NCBI GenBank assembly: GCA_963702525.1
Contig: CAVPCY010000004.1
Coordinates: 1 to 26,452 of the forward strand
Length of the DNA stretch: 26,452 nt
Direction of reading: 5' to 3'
DNA from: CAVPCY01 sp963702525
GTDB taxonomy: Bacteria; Actinomycetota; Coriobacteriia; Anaerosomatales; PHET01
In this document: in pieces, positions 16,410 through 24,978 of the stretch
How the letters are laid out: each line of letters begins with the position of its first letter
Position numbering within the stretch: position 1 is the first letter of the stretch
Program-made: the position numbers and the translations under genes
The notes under the pieces: model-generated
What the model saw: only the letters and a program-made list of their open reading frames with translations
Databases searched by the model: none
Told to the model about the DNA's origin: nothing

Positions 16410-17949
16410 CTACGGCGCGCCTGGCACCGGACTCACTCGAACTGACGCGACCGTGGGCCTGCCGGTGAGCGCGCGCAAGCGGCGCTCGAACCAGATGCCG
16501 ATGCGAGCCGCAAACCCGGGGGCATCGACCGCAGTGGTCGCAACCACGGGAACGCGCGCGACCGTCGTGCCCTTCTGCGAGTAGACGATCTCGCCGAGTC
16601 GGTCGCCGGCGGTCACGGGCGCGCGGACCTTCCGGCGCAGACGGACCGCGCGCTCGACCGGCGCCGCCGGGTCGAAGGGCTCGACCGAGACGGATGCGTC
16701 CGCGGCGCGGGCCACGACCGAGCGGTCGACGTAGTCGGAGACCGGTACCGAGCCCACGGTCTCCTCGGCGGAGGCGACGTCTGTGGCCGCTACGACCGGG
16801 ACGCTGGCTACGAACCGCTCGCCCTGCGTCAGCTCGATCCGGCCCAGCTCCTGCCCCTCGAAGACGGGCAGCGCCACCTGCTGCTGGAGCAAGAGCGCGC
16901 GCTTGACCGGACCGTCGATGTCGAACACCACCGCCGAGGTCGTCTCGGCGAAACGCGCCTGCACAGTGCGAGACGGATCGGCAACGAGCGGCACCGCGCC
17001 GACGGTCTCGGTTGCGGTCGCGACCGTCTGCCGTCTGCAGGTGCTTGAACCCCCAGTTGAGCAGCCGCTTCGAGTCGGTGAACCGCGCCTTGTTGCTGGG
17101 CGCGCCGAGCACCACAGCGGTAAGCGCGATCCCGTTGCGCTCTGCCGTCGTGACCACGCCGTACTTCGCATCGCCGGTGTAGCCCGTCTTGCCGCCCAGC
17201 ATGCCGCGATACTCGCCGAGCAGCTCGTTGGTGTTCTCGACCTTGCGGGCCTTGCGCTTCTTGTACGCCGGAAGCGTGACCTTCTTCAGCGCCACGATGC
17301 GCCGGAACTCGGGGTTCTTCATCGCGGTGTGCATGAGCGAAGCGATGTCGGCTGCCGTAGCTCCGGTGCCCGGGAGCGTCGAGACCGTGCGGGTTGGAGA
17401 AGCGGGTGTCGTTCAGGCCCAGCTCGGCCGCCCGCTCGTTCATCTCTCGGACGAACGCAGGCATCGTCCCGCCCACGTGCTCGGCGAGTGCGTACGCCGC
17501 GTCGTTGGAGGAGGCAACAAGCGCAAGTTCGAGGAGTTGCCGCACCGTGAGCGTCTCGCCTGCTCGCAGGCCAAGCGCGTAGTCCACGTTCGAGGCGGTC
17601 TTCGAGACCGTCACCTTGTCGTCGAGGTTCGCCCGGTCGAGCACCACGAGCGCGACCATGATCTTGGTGATGCTCGCCATCGCTCGGCGGGTCGCGGGCT
17701 TGCGCGCCCACAGCGCCCGCCCCTCCGCGCTCTCGAGCAGCCCCGCGGCCGCTCGATGTCGGGCGCCGCCGACGAAGTCACGGTCGGGCGAGCCAAGAGC
17801 GACGCCGCCGATCTGGTCGGTTGCGAGCCGCGCAGCCATTGCGGCAGGGGAGCAGCAGCATAGCGATCGCGTCACGAGCAGACCGCCGCCAAGAGCAGCG
17901 CAGTTGCAGCAAGCAGCCCGATGGCGCGCGGCCCTCGGACGCGGGTCAT
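16410..17949 (-). CDS. D-alanyl-D-alanine carboxypeptidase (penicillin-binding protein 5-like, S11), frameshifted
   Basis: Exported serine DD-peptidase that trims the terminal D-Ala of peptidoglycan stem peptides. The three active-site motifs are present: SxxK as ASITKIM, SxN as SSNDAAYALAEH, and KTG as GGKTGYTGDAKYG. A long C-terminal region (from about 17040 to 16410) carries repeated beta segments like the PBP5 C-terminal domain (QARFAETTSAVVFDIDG, VALPVFEGQELGRIEL). A possible amphipathic C-terminus, WFERRLRALTG, could anchor it. ATG 17947-17949 begins a signal peptide (RAIGLLAATALLLAAV). At least four shifts break the gene: two in the N-terminal 200 bases (where an in-frame TGA also occurs), one near 17370 and one near 17040. 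The latter two are each cured by removing one G. Confidence 0.82.
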
Positions 17950-18157
17950 TTCGCCTGCTGCGGTCGGGTGGCGCGCACTCACGCTCTACGTGGTCCCTTC
18001 GGCGATTGGGGTCTCGGGGCGGCTCAAGCGTGCCACACACTGCGCCCAGCTTGCCACAGTGCGCGCATGAGGACAGTCTCACTCCGTTCTCATCGCAGGT
18101 TCACCTACAACGCCGAACCTACGCAAGTACCTATTCCACCGAAGTCGGAGGTCAGCA

Positions 18158-18722
18158 TTGAATCTGAAGAAGTTGATGTCATCGAAGGTCGCGTGGTTGA
18201 CAGCGGGCGTTGTGGCGATGGTCTTGGCGGCGGCGACACTCGCACAGGCGGCACCGACCATCGGGTCAAGCGCCACGGCGCCTTCATCCCACAGCGATGG
18301 CAGATCTACCGAGCCGTGTGCGGACTGCCACAGTGTCCAGCCCGCGCCGACACCTGTGGTCGATCCAGCGCCGGCTCCTGAGCCCGGCCCCGTGGTCGAT
18401 CCCGCGCCTGACCCTGTCGTCGACCCTGCGCCCGCACCCGCGCCGACCGGCGACGCCGATGACGACATGGACGAGGCGGACGATGATGCCGACGACATGC
18501 CGACGATATCGACGACATCGACGAGGACGACGCCGACGAGGCGGACAGACGATTGCCGACGACGCCGACGACGACGACGACGACGCGGACGAGCGCGACG
18601 AGGTCCGCAAGCCCTCCAAGTCACACGATGACGCCGAGGAGGCCCACGAGTCGAGTGACTCGCAGCACGAGAGCGGCACAGATGGCGACAACAGCGACAA
18701 CTCCGATCGTCACGACGACTAG
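18158..18722 (+). CDS. Secreted mono-haem protein with Pro-rich linker and Asp-rich acidic tail, frameshifted
   Basis: I do not recognise a family. TTG 18158 follows GGAGG at a good distance. An N-terminal signal peptide (VAWLTAGVVAMVLAAATLAQA) is followed by one c-type haem motif, C54-A-D-C57-H58, in TEPCADCHSV. Then come repeats of PVVDPAPAP/PVVDPAPDP (about 18355-18450), and the rest is Asp/Glu-rich with GAC-codon runs, ending in a Ser/His/Asp-rich tail (SHDDAEEAHESSDSQH, NSDNSDRHDD). Two frame changes, near 18497 and 18547, lie in the GAC-repeat region; reading through them gives a continuous acidic chain. The protein should be outside the membrane. The short haem segment looks like a single site of a multihaem protein; the acidic tail could bind metal ions or a basic partner. 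Function unknown. Confidence 0.65.
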
Positions 18723-18763
18723 GTTGATCAAGGGCGGCGCCTAGGCAGCCGACCGGCAATCGA

Positions 18764-18794
18764 GCGCCCGTATCCGGACCACCGGTGCGGGCGC
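18764..18794. terminator. Hairpin downstream of the acidic mono-haem gene
   Basis: GCGCCCG (18764-18770) pairs with CGGGCGC (18788-18794), and an inner CCGG/CCGG pair closes the loop. It sits 40 bases after the TAG at 18722. There is no U-tract, so it is a weak or protein-dependent terminator at best. Confidence 0.4.
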
Positions 18795-18853
18795 CTCGTG
18801 TTTCGGCCTACGGTTGGCTAGCTCAGCCGACGTCATCGCGCCATGCGGGCCTG

Positions 18854-18872
18854 ACCACGGCGTACCCGTGGT
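18854..18872. terminator. Hairpin downstream of the methyltransferase gene
   Basis: ACCACGG and CCGTGGT form a perfect 7-bp stem around a 5-base loop (CGTAC). It lies just beyond the stop codon of the minus-strand methyltransferase. No U-tract is seen. Confidence 0.4.
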
Positions 18873-18889
18873 GAAGCTCGAGGTCGAAG

Positions 18890-19468
18890 CTACGCGGGCT
18901 TGGTGGCCGTCACGAGGCTGTGCCACTCGAGTCCGCCCCACGCCGCGACCTCGGCGAAGCCCGCATCGCGCAGCATCGCGGCGATGTGCTCGGCGCTCAC
19001 CCGAATGTGGCGCGGCGGGCCCTTGGGCGTGTCCGCATCGGTCCAGTCGACTACGGCCAAGCGCCCGCCGGGCCTGAGCAGCCGCAGCGCTTCTCGGTAG
19101 CTCTCGAGCGGATCGGCGAGCTCGTGGTGCAGGCTGATCATGATCGCCACGTCGGCCACTCCATCGTCGAGTGGCACGGTGGTCTCCTCGGCGAGCACCG
19201 GCACGATGCGGCCTTCGGCGACCTCGGGACGGTTGGCGCGCATCCACTCGATCATCGAGGGCTCGAGGTCGGCCGCATAGACGGTCGCAGCGGGTGCCAT
19301 CTGCGCGAAGCGCGCGGCGAACAGCCCGGTACCTGCGCCGATGTCGACGATCGTCGACGGCGCGGGTCGGTCGATCGCTGCCCAGATGACCTCGGGCTTG
19401 ATCGAGTCGAAGCGCCCCTCGTCGTTGAGGCGCTCCATCTTCGCGAGGTCGAACTTGAGGTGCGCCAT
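18890..19468 (-). CDS. Class I SAM-dependent methyltransferase
   Basis: A 192-residue cytoplasmic methyltransferase of the Methyltransf_11/25 type. Motif I is VDIGAGTGLFAARFA (about residues 40-54), an acidic residue ends the second strand in YAADLEPSMI, then VADVAIMISLHHEL and the post-motif LRLLRPGGRLAVVDW. The start ATG 19466-19468 has GGGAAGG upstream. It begins 28 bases after the stop of the ACS/GNAT fusion gene on the same strand, so the two are probably co-transcribed. The substrate cannot be read from the sequence; the short length and lack of extra domains fit a small-molecule methyltransferase. Confidence 0.85.
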   Translation of the reverse strand: MAHLKFDLAKMERLNDEGRFDSIKPEVIWAAIDRPAPSTIVDIGAGTGLFAARFAQMAPAATVYAADLEPSMIEWMRANRPEVAEGRIVPVLAEETTVPLDDGVADVAIMISLHHELADPLESYREALRLLRPGGRLAVVDWTDADTPKGPPRHIRVSAEHIAAMLRDAGFAEVAAWGGLEWHSLVTATKPA

Positions 19469-19496
19469 GTCTCGCCTTCCCGTTTCGTCGCGCCGG

Positions 19497-22186
19497 CTAG
19501 CCCAGGTCGAGGCAGACCCGGGTGATGCCGTCGGCGGTCGAATCGACGCGGAAGCCGAGCGACTCGGTCAGTTCGAGCATCCGCGCGTTGTCCTCGGCGA
19601 ACGTCCCGCCGATCTGCGCGAAGCCCTTCTCCTCGGCGATGCCGATGATGATGTCCACCAGCTTGAAGCCCAGCCCCTTGCCGTGGAACTCGTTGTGCAC
19701 GAGCACCGTGAACTCGCCCGTGCCGCGCTGCGCCTCCGGTCCGCGCTCGGGCTCGCCCAGCAGCCGCCCCACGCCGATGATGCGCTTGCGGCCGCCAGCC
19801 TCGGTGAGCTCGGCGACGATCGCCAGCTCGCGCTCGTAGTCGATGTTGGTGAAGCGCACCAGCCGCTCGTGCGTCCACTCGGGGATGCCGTCGAAGAAGC
19901 GGCCCTTGCAGCGACTCCTCGTCCATCGTCGCGAGCATCTCGCCGATCATCGGCTCGTCCTCGGGCTTGATGGGGCGCATCAGCACCTCGGTGCCGTCGG
20001 TGAGCTTCCACGGCGCCACGTAGCGCGTGGGGTAGGGGGTGATGACAAGGTGCGGCGTCTCGGGACGGCCGTCGAGCACCGACTGGTCGATGACGATGCG
20101 CGCGTCGACCGCGAAGGGCTTGCCCTTCCGAGACGACCACCGGGTTGATGTCGATCTCGGCGATCTCGGGGAAGTCGACCACGAGGTTCGACAGCATCGG
20201 TGATCATCTCGTCGATCGCGCCGAGGTCTGGCTGCTTGATTCCGCGCGGGGGCTTGGTGAGCGAGCGGTAGATCCGCGTCTCCTCCATCATCCGACGGGC
20301 GAGTACCTGGTTGAGCGGCGGCAGGCTGACCGAGAAGTCCGCGAGCCCCTCGGCGCGCACGCCGCCGGTGCCGAACACGATCACCGAGCCGAACTGCTGG
20401 TCCTTCTTCATGCCGAGGATCAGCTCGTAGTCGACGCGCCGCACCATCTTCTGCACCGAGATGCCCTCGATCGCGGCGTCGGGCTCGCTCTTCGGCGACG
20501 CGGCGCATGATCTCGGCGTAGCCACGCTCGAGGTCGGGCGGCGAGCAGATGCCCACCTCGACGCCGCCGGCGGCGTTCTTGTGAGTGATGTCGTGCGAGA
20601 CGACCTTGAGCACCACCGGGTAGCCGATCTCCTCGGCGGCCTTGAGCGCCTCGTCGACGTCGTGCGCGGTGCGCTGCTCGACCACCGGCATGCCGTAGGT
20701 CGTGAGGAAGCGCTTCGACTCCTCCTCGGTGAGGACGATCCGGCCGGTCTTCGCGGTGCGGCGGAGCATCGCCTCGAGGTTGTGGCGCGGCGGTGCGACG
20801 TCGATGGCGAGCTCCGAGGGGGTCTCGTAGAGGAGTTCGAGGTTGCGCGAGTAGCGGTACATGCCCAGGTAGATCTTGACCGCGTCTTCCGGCGTCTCGT
20901 AGGTGGGGATGTCCGGCCTCGCTGAAGATGCGCCTGCCGTTGCGCACGGTCTCGCCGCCCATGAGCACCGTGATGAGCGGCTTGTCCGAGTCCCTTACGA
21001 GCGCGGCGACCTTCTCGGCCATCTCGTCGGGGCGCGCGTTGCCCTGCGGCGTGTAGATGAGCAGGATGCCGTTGACCGACGGCGTCGTCGAGGCATGCCT
21101 GGACCGCGGCGACGAAACGGTCGGATCCCGCGTCTCCGAGCACGTCGACGGGGTTGGCGTGGCTCCAGTACGGCGGGAGCACCTCGTTGAGCCTGGCCAT
21201 GGTGGCTTCCGAGAGGCATGCGAGCCGCCCGCCGTGCTCGACGAGGGCGTCGGTGGCCATGACGCCCAGGCCACCCGCGTTCGTGACGATGGCGACGTCG
21301 CGGCCCTTGGGCAGACGCTTCGAGTCGAGAACCGCCGCGGCGTGGAACAGGCCGGCCACCTCGTGCACGCGCACGACGCCCTCTCGGCGGAACGCCGCCT
21401 CGTAGACCTCGTCGCCGCCGGCCATCGAGCCGGTATGGGACAGCGCCGCCTTGGCGCTCTCGGCGTACCGTCCCGGCTTGAGCACGATGATCGGCTTGTT
21501 GCGAGCGAATCCGCGCGCCGCGCTCATGAAGCGCCGGGCGTTACCGATGCTCTCCATGTAGATGAGGATCGCGCGCGTGTGCTCGTCTTCGCCCAGGAAG
21601 TCGACGAGGTCGGCGAAGTCGATGTTGACCATGCCGCCCACCGAGGCGAACATCGAGAAGCCGATGTGCGCGTCGATCGCCCAGTCGAGCATGCCGGTGC
21701 CCAGCGCGCCGCTCTGCGAGATCAGCGCGATGTTGCCCGGCTCGGGGTTGATGCGCAGGAACGATGCGTTGAGCCCAACCGTGGGGCGGATCACGCCCAG
21801 ACAGTTGGGTCCCACGACGCGCATCGGGCTGTCGTCGCAGGATGTCGCGGATCTGCGCTTCGAGCGCGGCGCCCTTCTCCCCGGTCTCCGAGAATCCGGC
21901 CGAGACGACGATGGCGCCGTGCACTCCTGCCGCGGCGCACTGCGCCAGCACGTCGGGGACGGTCGCTGCCGGCGTCGCGACCATCGCGAGGTCGATCTGC
22001 TCGGCGATGTCGCCGATCGCCGGCGTGAGTGGGCAGGCCGAGGATCGTCGGGTGCTTCGGGTTGATCGGGTAGACCGTCCGCCCGGCCGACGCCATCGCG
22101 TTCTCCATGATGGTTCTGCCGATGGAGCCTTCGGTCTCCGACGCGCCGATGACGGCGATCGAGTTGGGATCGAACATGCGCTGCAT
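19497..22186 (-). CDS. ADP-forming acetyl-CoA synthetase / GNAT acetyltransferase fusion (Pat-like), heavily frameshifted
   Basis: A fusion of about 895 residues, the usual length of Pat/YfiQ-type proteins. Order: CoA-binding Rossmann domain (MFDPNSIAVIGASETEGSIG), CoA-ligase domains (VVGPNCLGVIRP, ISQSGALGTGMLDWA, YMESIGNARRFM), ATP-grasp domain (LTEEESKRFLTTYGMPVVE, IDINPVVVS) and a C-terminal GNAT domain (VLVHNEFHGKGLGFKLVDIIIGIAEEKG). Both catalytic histidines of ADP-forming acetyl-CoA synthetases seem kept: SHTG (codon 21435-21437) and ITHKNAAGG (codon 20581-20583). Salmonella Pat has lost this activity, so this protein may both make ATP from acetyl-CoA and acetylate proteins. Start ATG 22184-22186 follows GGAGG. 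Eight shifts of the same sense lie near 22033, 21835, 21085, 20920, 20495, 20200, 20130 and 19912. Confidence 0.85.
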
Positions 22187-22313
22187 GAGAACACCTCCGT
22201 AGCGAAGGTTCCCATCTGGCGGGGGCACGAGCGCGTTGGAGGGGGACTTGTGGGCGCTGCCGATAGGGGCACAATAGCCACACGGGTTCGCGCTGACGAA
22301 GACGGAGTGTGGA

Positions 22314-22988
22314 ATGACGACGGTACCTGTAGAGGTGCTGCTTGCGGCGGTTGGAATCGCCATGAGCCCGCTCTCCATCGCGGCCGTCATCCTCGTGCTG
22401 CTCAGGGCGCGCTCCGGCTCGGTGGGCATCGCCTATGCCCTGGGATGGATGACGGGCATCACTGTCGTGGGCATCCTCATCCTGCTGTTTGGGGAGTTGC
22501 TTCTCGCACCCGAGAGCACGCCGCGGGCCGCGCTGCTCTGGCTGAAGCTGCTGGTCGGGCTTGTGCTTATAGGACTGGGTGCGTGGCAGTTGCTCCGCCC
22601 GAGGGATGACGACGCCGCCGAGGCGGACCCGAAGTGGATGAAGGCGCTCGACGGCATCTCGGTGCCGAAGGCGTTCGGCTTCGCGGCCATGTGGGGCTCG
22701 CTTCAGCCCAAGAATCTCGCGCTGCTGGTTGCAGGCATGGTCGCGCTGCTGCAAAGCGGGCTCGAGCCGTGGGACACGTGGACGGTCTTCGCGATCTTCG
22801 TGCTCGTGGCGAGCATCAGCGTTCTCGTCCCGGTCGGCTACTTCGTGGTGGCTGGCGAACGAGCACAGCCTCGACTCGATGCAACGGAGCGGTGGCTCGT
22901 TCGCAACGGCGCGGGCGTGATGGGTGGGTTCCTGATCGCTATAGGGCTGGTGCTGGTGTTCGGAGCGGCACAAAGCCTGCAGGTGTAG
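22314..22988 (+). CDS. GAP/SfLAP-family membrane protein
   Basis: A 224-residue integral membrane protein with six predicted helices in a 3+3 pattern. It begins EVLLAAVGIAMSPLSIAAVILVLL, with the conserved SPxxI of the GAP (sulfolipid-1-addressing protein) family in the LysE-like transporter fold. A charged cytoplasmic loop (RPRDDDAAEADPKWMKALD) precedes GFAAMWGSLQPKNLALLVAG, whose NPKN-like motif mirrors the first half. The start ATG 22314 has CGGAG seven bases upstream. In mycobacteria a member assists glycolipid transport; here the cargo is unknown. It leads a likely four-gene operon with nitroreductase, beta-grasp protein and EamA transporter, spaced 25, 40 and 0 bases apart. Confidence 0.78.
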   Translation: MTTVPVEVLLAAVGIAMSPLSIAAVILVLLRARSGSVGIAYALGWMTGITVVGILILLFGELLLAPESTPRAALLWLKLLVGLVLIGLGAWQLLRPRDDDAAEADPKWMKALDGISVPKAFGFAAMWGSLQPKNLALLVAGMVALLQSGLEPWDTWTVFAIFVLVASISVLVPVGYFVVAGERAQPRLDATERWLVRNGAGVMGGFLIAIGLVLVFGAAQSLQV

Positions 22989-23013
22989 CCGATCTCGAGG
23001 CAGGGGAGTGATC

Positions 23014-23529
23014 ATGGACGCGATCGAGGCGATTCTGGCTAGACGCAGCATCCGGAAGTTCTCGGCAGATCCGGTCGCCGAGGAGGACCTCGAAGTGCTG
23101 TTGAGGGCTGCGATGGCCGCGCCCTCGGCGTTCAACGAGCGGCCGTGGCACTTCGTGGTGGTGCGTGACGCATCGATGCGCGGGCGGCTTTCGCAGATAT
23201 CCGAGTGGTCCGGACCGATGGCCGGCGCGCAGGCAGGCATCGTCGTGTGCGGCGACACCGAGGCGTTGCGTAGGCCAGGGACCGTCTACTGGATCTTCGA
23301 CTGCGCGGCAGCACTGGAGAACGTACTCATCGCCGCGGTAGGGCGCGGGCTTGGTGCCGTGTGGCTCGGCATCCATCCCACACAGGAACGAATAGACTCG
23401 GTGCGTGAGTTGCTGGGACTGCCGGAGCACGTCGAGCCACTTGGCATGGTGGCGGTGGGCTGGCCCGCCGAGGACAAGCCGCCTGCCGAGCGCTACGACG
23501 AGAGCAGGATCCACGGCGAGCGCTGGTAG
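23014..23529 (+). CDS. Nitroreductase-family flavoprotein
   Basis: A 171-residue FMN-dependent oxidoreductase. RRSIRKFSADPV at the N-terminus (FMN phosphate contact), APSAFNERPWHFVVVRD, and the C-terminal GLGAVWLGIHP with GMVAVGWPAEDKP are classical nitroreductase segments. The start ATG 23014 is preferred over GTG 23008 because GGGGAG is properly spaced for the ATG. Members reduce nitro compounds, quinones or flavins with NAD(P)H, and some work in cofactor synthesis. Being short (about 170 residues) it belongs to the compact group common in anaerobes. It sits between a membrane transporter and a MoaD/ThiS-like protein. Confidence 0.9.
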   Translation: MDAIEAILARRSIRKFSADPVAEEDLEVLLRAAMAAPSAFNERPWHFVVVRDASMRGRLSQISEWSGPMAGAQAGIVVCGDTEALRRPGTVYWIFDCAAALENVLIAAVGRGLGAVWLGIHPTQERIDSVRELLGLPEHVEPLGMVAVGWPAEDKPPAERYDESRIHGERW

Positions 23530-23569
23530 GTCGCACGCCGCCAGCGATGCGAACAAGGAGGTGGACGCC

Positions 23570-23947
23570 GTGTCGGAGTCCACGAAGAGCACCGTGCGGA
23601 TGCTTGGGTTTCTGCACACCCATCGAGTCGAACGTGGGCTGGCCCCGTCGGTTCAAGTCGACGTTCCCGAGGGCGGCATGACCGCTCGGGAGCTCGCGAG
23701 CTCGCTGGGATTGCCGCTCGAGCGCATCGACGGCGAGTTCATCAACTACCGAAGCGCCGACCTGGACACCGTGGTGCACCCCGGCGACCGGGTGGCGTTC
23801 GTGCCGCTCGGCACGCCGGCCTCGCATCCGGCGTTCTTCGGCCCGTTCGTCGCGCATGAGGAGCGCTCCCGCACCCTGATCGCGCCTCCGCGCGGCCGCC
23901 GACTCCTGCTACGCTGGGCAACTGACCATCCGCGCGACAGGGGATAG
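23570..23947 (+). CDS. MoaD/ThiS-like beta-grasp protein without a terminal Gly-Gly
   Basis: A 125-residue protein whose first 85 residues fit the ubiquitin-like beta-grasp fold: VRMLGFLHTHR, VDVPEGGMTARELASSLGLPLERID, FINYRSADLDTVVHPGDRVAFVPLGTPA. In sulfur carriers of this fold the chain ends shortly after this point in Gly-Gly. Here it runs on for about 40 residues (HPAFFGPFVAHEERSR, then an Arg-rich end) and has no Gly-Gly. It is therefore probably not a thiocarboxylate carrier but a non-conjugating relative, similar to the beta-grasp domain found on Mut7-C proteins. Start GTG 23570 follows AAGGAGG by eight bases. Its stop directly abuts the ATG of the EamA gene. Confidence 0.62.
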   Translation: MSESTKSTVRMLGFLHTHRVERGLAPSVQVDVPEGGMTARELASSLGLPLERIDGEFINYRSADLDTVVHPGDRVAFVPLGTPASHPAFFGPFVAHEERSRTLIAPPRGRRLLLRWATDHPRDRG

Positions 23948-24874
23948 ATGGCTGAGACGCCGAGCAGGCGTGATTCCGCAGCGGCGCCCGACCACTCGGC
24001 ACTCCCCGTCGTGGTCGCACTGAGCACTATGCTCGTGTGGGGCGGGACCCCGCTGTTCTCCAAGATCGCCGTCGGGGAGATCGACCCGTTGATGGTGGGA
24101 ATCCTCAGGACCGTGTTGGCTGGCGCGCTCGCCCTGCCGCTGGTGCTGCTGCTTCGCCATCCGCTGCCCACGACCCGCCGAGACGGCGTGACTCTCGCGT
24201 TCTCGGGCTTCGCCGCGTTCGTCGCCTTCCCGCTGCTCTTCACGGTTGGGCAGGCCCGCACGTCGGCTACGCACGGCGCCCTGATCCTCGCGACGCTACC
24301 GGTCTTCACGAGCCTCTTCGGCACTCTGGTCGAGCGCAGGCGCGTCACGGCGATGTGGGTTGTCGGGTGCTCGGTCGCGCTCTTGGGTGAGGCGGCCGTC
24401 ATCGTGTTGCGCAACGGCGGCGCGGCGTCCGGGGCCACGGTCGCCGGTGACCTGGTGGTGCTCGCATCGTCGGTGATCTGCGCGACCGGTTATGTAGCGG
24501 GCGCGCGGCTCACACAGCACGGGTACGGCAGCGTGCCGACCACCCTGTGGGGGGCGTCGGGTGCGGCTGTGGTGCTCCTGCCGCTCATGCTCTGGTCGGT
24601 CGGCCGCGAGGGCTGGCCGCAGGCGGGTGCCGCCGCATGGGCCTCGGTGCTCGTGCTCGCGTTCCTGACTTCGATCCTCGGGTACGTCGCGTGGTACTGG
24701 GCTCTCGCGCGCGGCGGCATCAGCCGAATCGCCCCGATCCAGTTCACGCAGCCGCTCTTCGGCCTCGCGCTCGCGGCGGTCGTTTTGCAGGAGCGACCGG
24801 CGCCGGTCACCTATGCGGCTGCGGTCGCGATCCTTGCCGGCGCGTGGATCGTGCTGCGGGCGGCGCCGCGCTGA
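23948..24874 (+). CDS. EamA/DMT-family transporter
   Basis: A 308-residue drug/metabolite transporter with ten predicted helices in two EamA repeats: first repeat VVVALSTMLVWGGTPLFSKIAVGEIDP and FTVGQARTSATHGALILATLPVFTSLFG, second repeat from DLVVLASSVICATGYVAGARL to IQFTQPLFGLALAAVVLQERP. The first Pro-containing motif, WGGTPLFSKIAV, and the terminal Glu-Arg of each repeat are typical. The ATG starts immediately after the preceding TAG, with no gap, which favours re-initiation. Family members export amino acids, metabolites or drugs; nothing here fixes the substrate. Confidence 0.92.
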   Translation: MAETPSRRDSAAAPDHSALPVVVALSTMLVWGGTPLFSKIAVGEIDPLMVGILRTVLAGALALPLVLLLRHPLPTTRRDGVTLAFSGFAAFVAFPLLFTVGQARTSATHGALILATLPVFTSLFGTLVERRRVTAMWVVGCSVALLGEAAVIVLRNGGAASGATVAGDLVVLASSVICATGYVAGARLTQHGYGSVPTTLWGASGAAVVLLPLMLWSVGREGWPQAGAAAWASVLVLAFLTSILGYVAWYWALARGGISRIAPIQFTQPLFGLALAAVVLQERPAPVTYAAAVAILAGAWIVLRAAPR

Positions 24875-24978
24875 GTCGGCTGCTCTGCCTTGCCGAGTGG
24901 CACTGGTTCCCCTGGCGATTCGTGGAACAATCTCCGTAGAGGCGCGTCTCGCCCGGCTCTCGGAGGGGGCGGGGGACC

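Noticed and set aside
18450..18620. Programmed ribosomal frameshifting or phase variation in the GAC repeats
   Set aside because: Frame changes of similar kind occur throughout the window in genes without repeats, so base error is the simpler reading; no slippery heptamer with a downstream pseudoknot was seen.
18859..18865. A third GGCGTAC response-regulator site
   Set aside because: A single copy inside a hairpin, without the second repeat at 14 bases and without a promoter; single GGCGTAC copies also occur by chance in coding DNA (for example in the ACS and TetR genes).
20000..23258. A very long open frame on the minus strand that spans from inside the nitroreductase to the ACS gene
   Set aside because: Its upstream third is antisense to the nitroreductase and the GAP gene and is Arg/His/Gln-rich without any family motif; only the part below about 21835 is real coding sequence of the ACS-GNAT gene.
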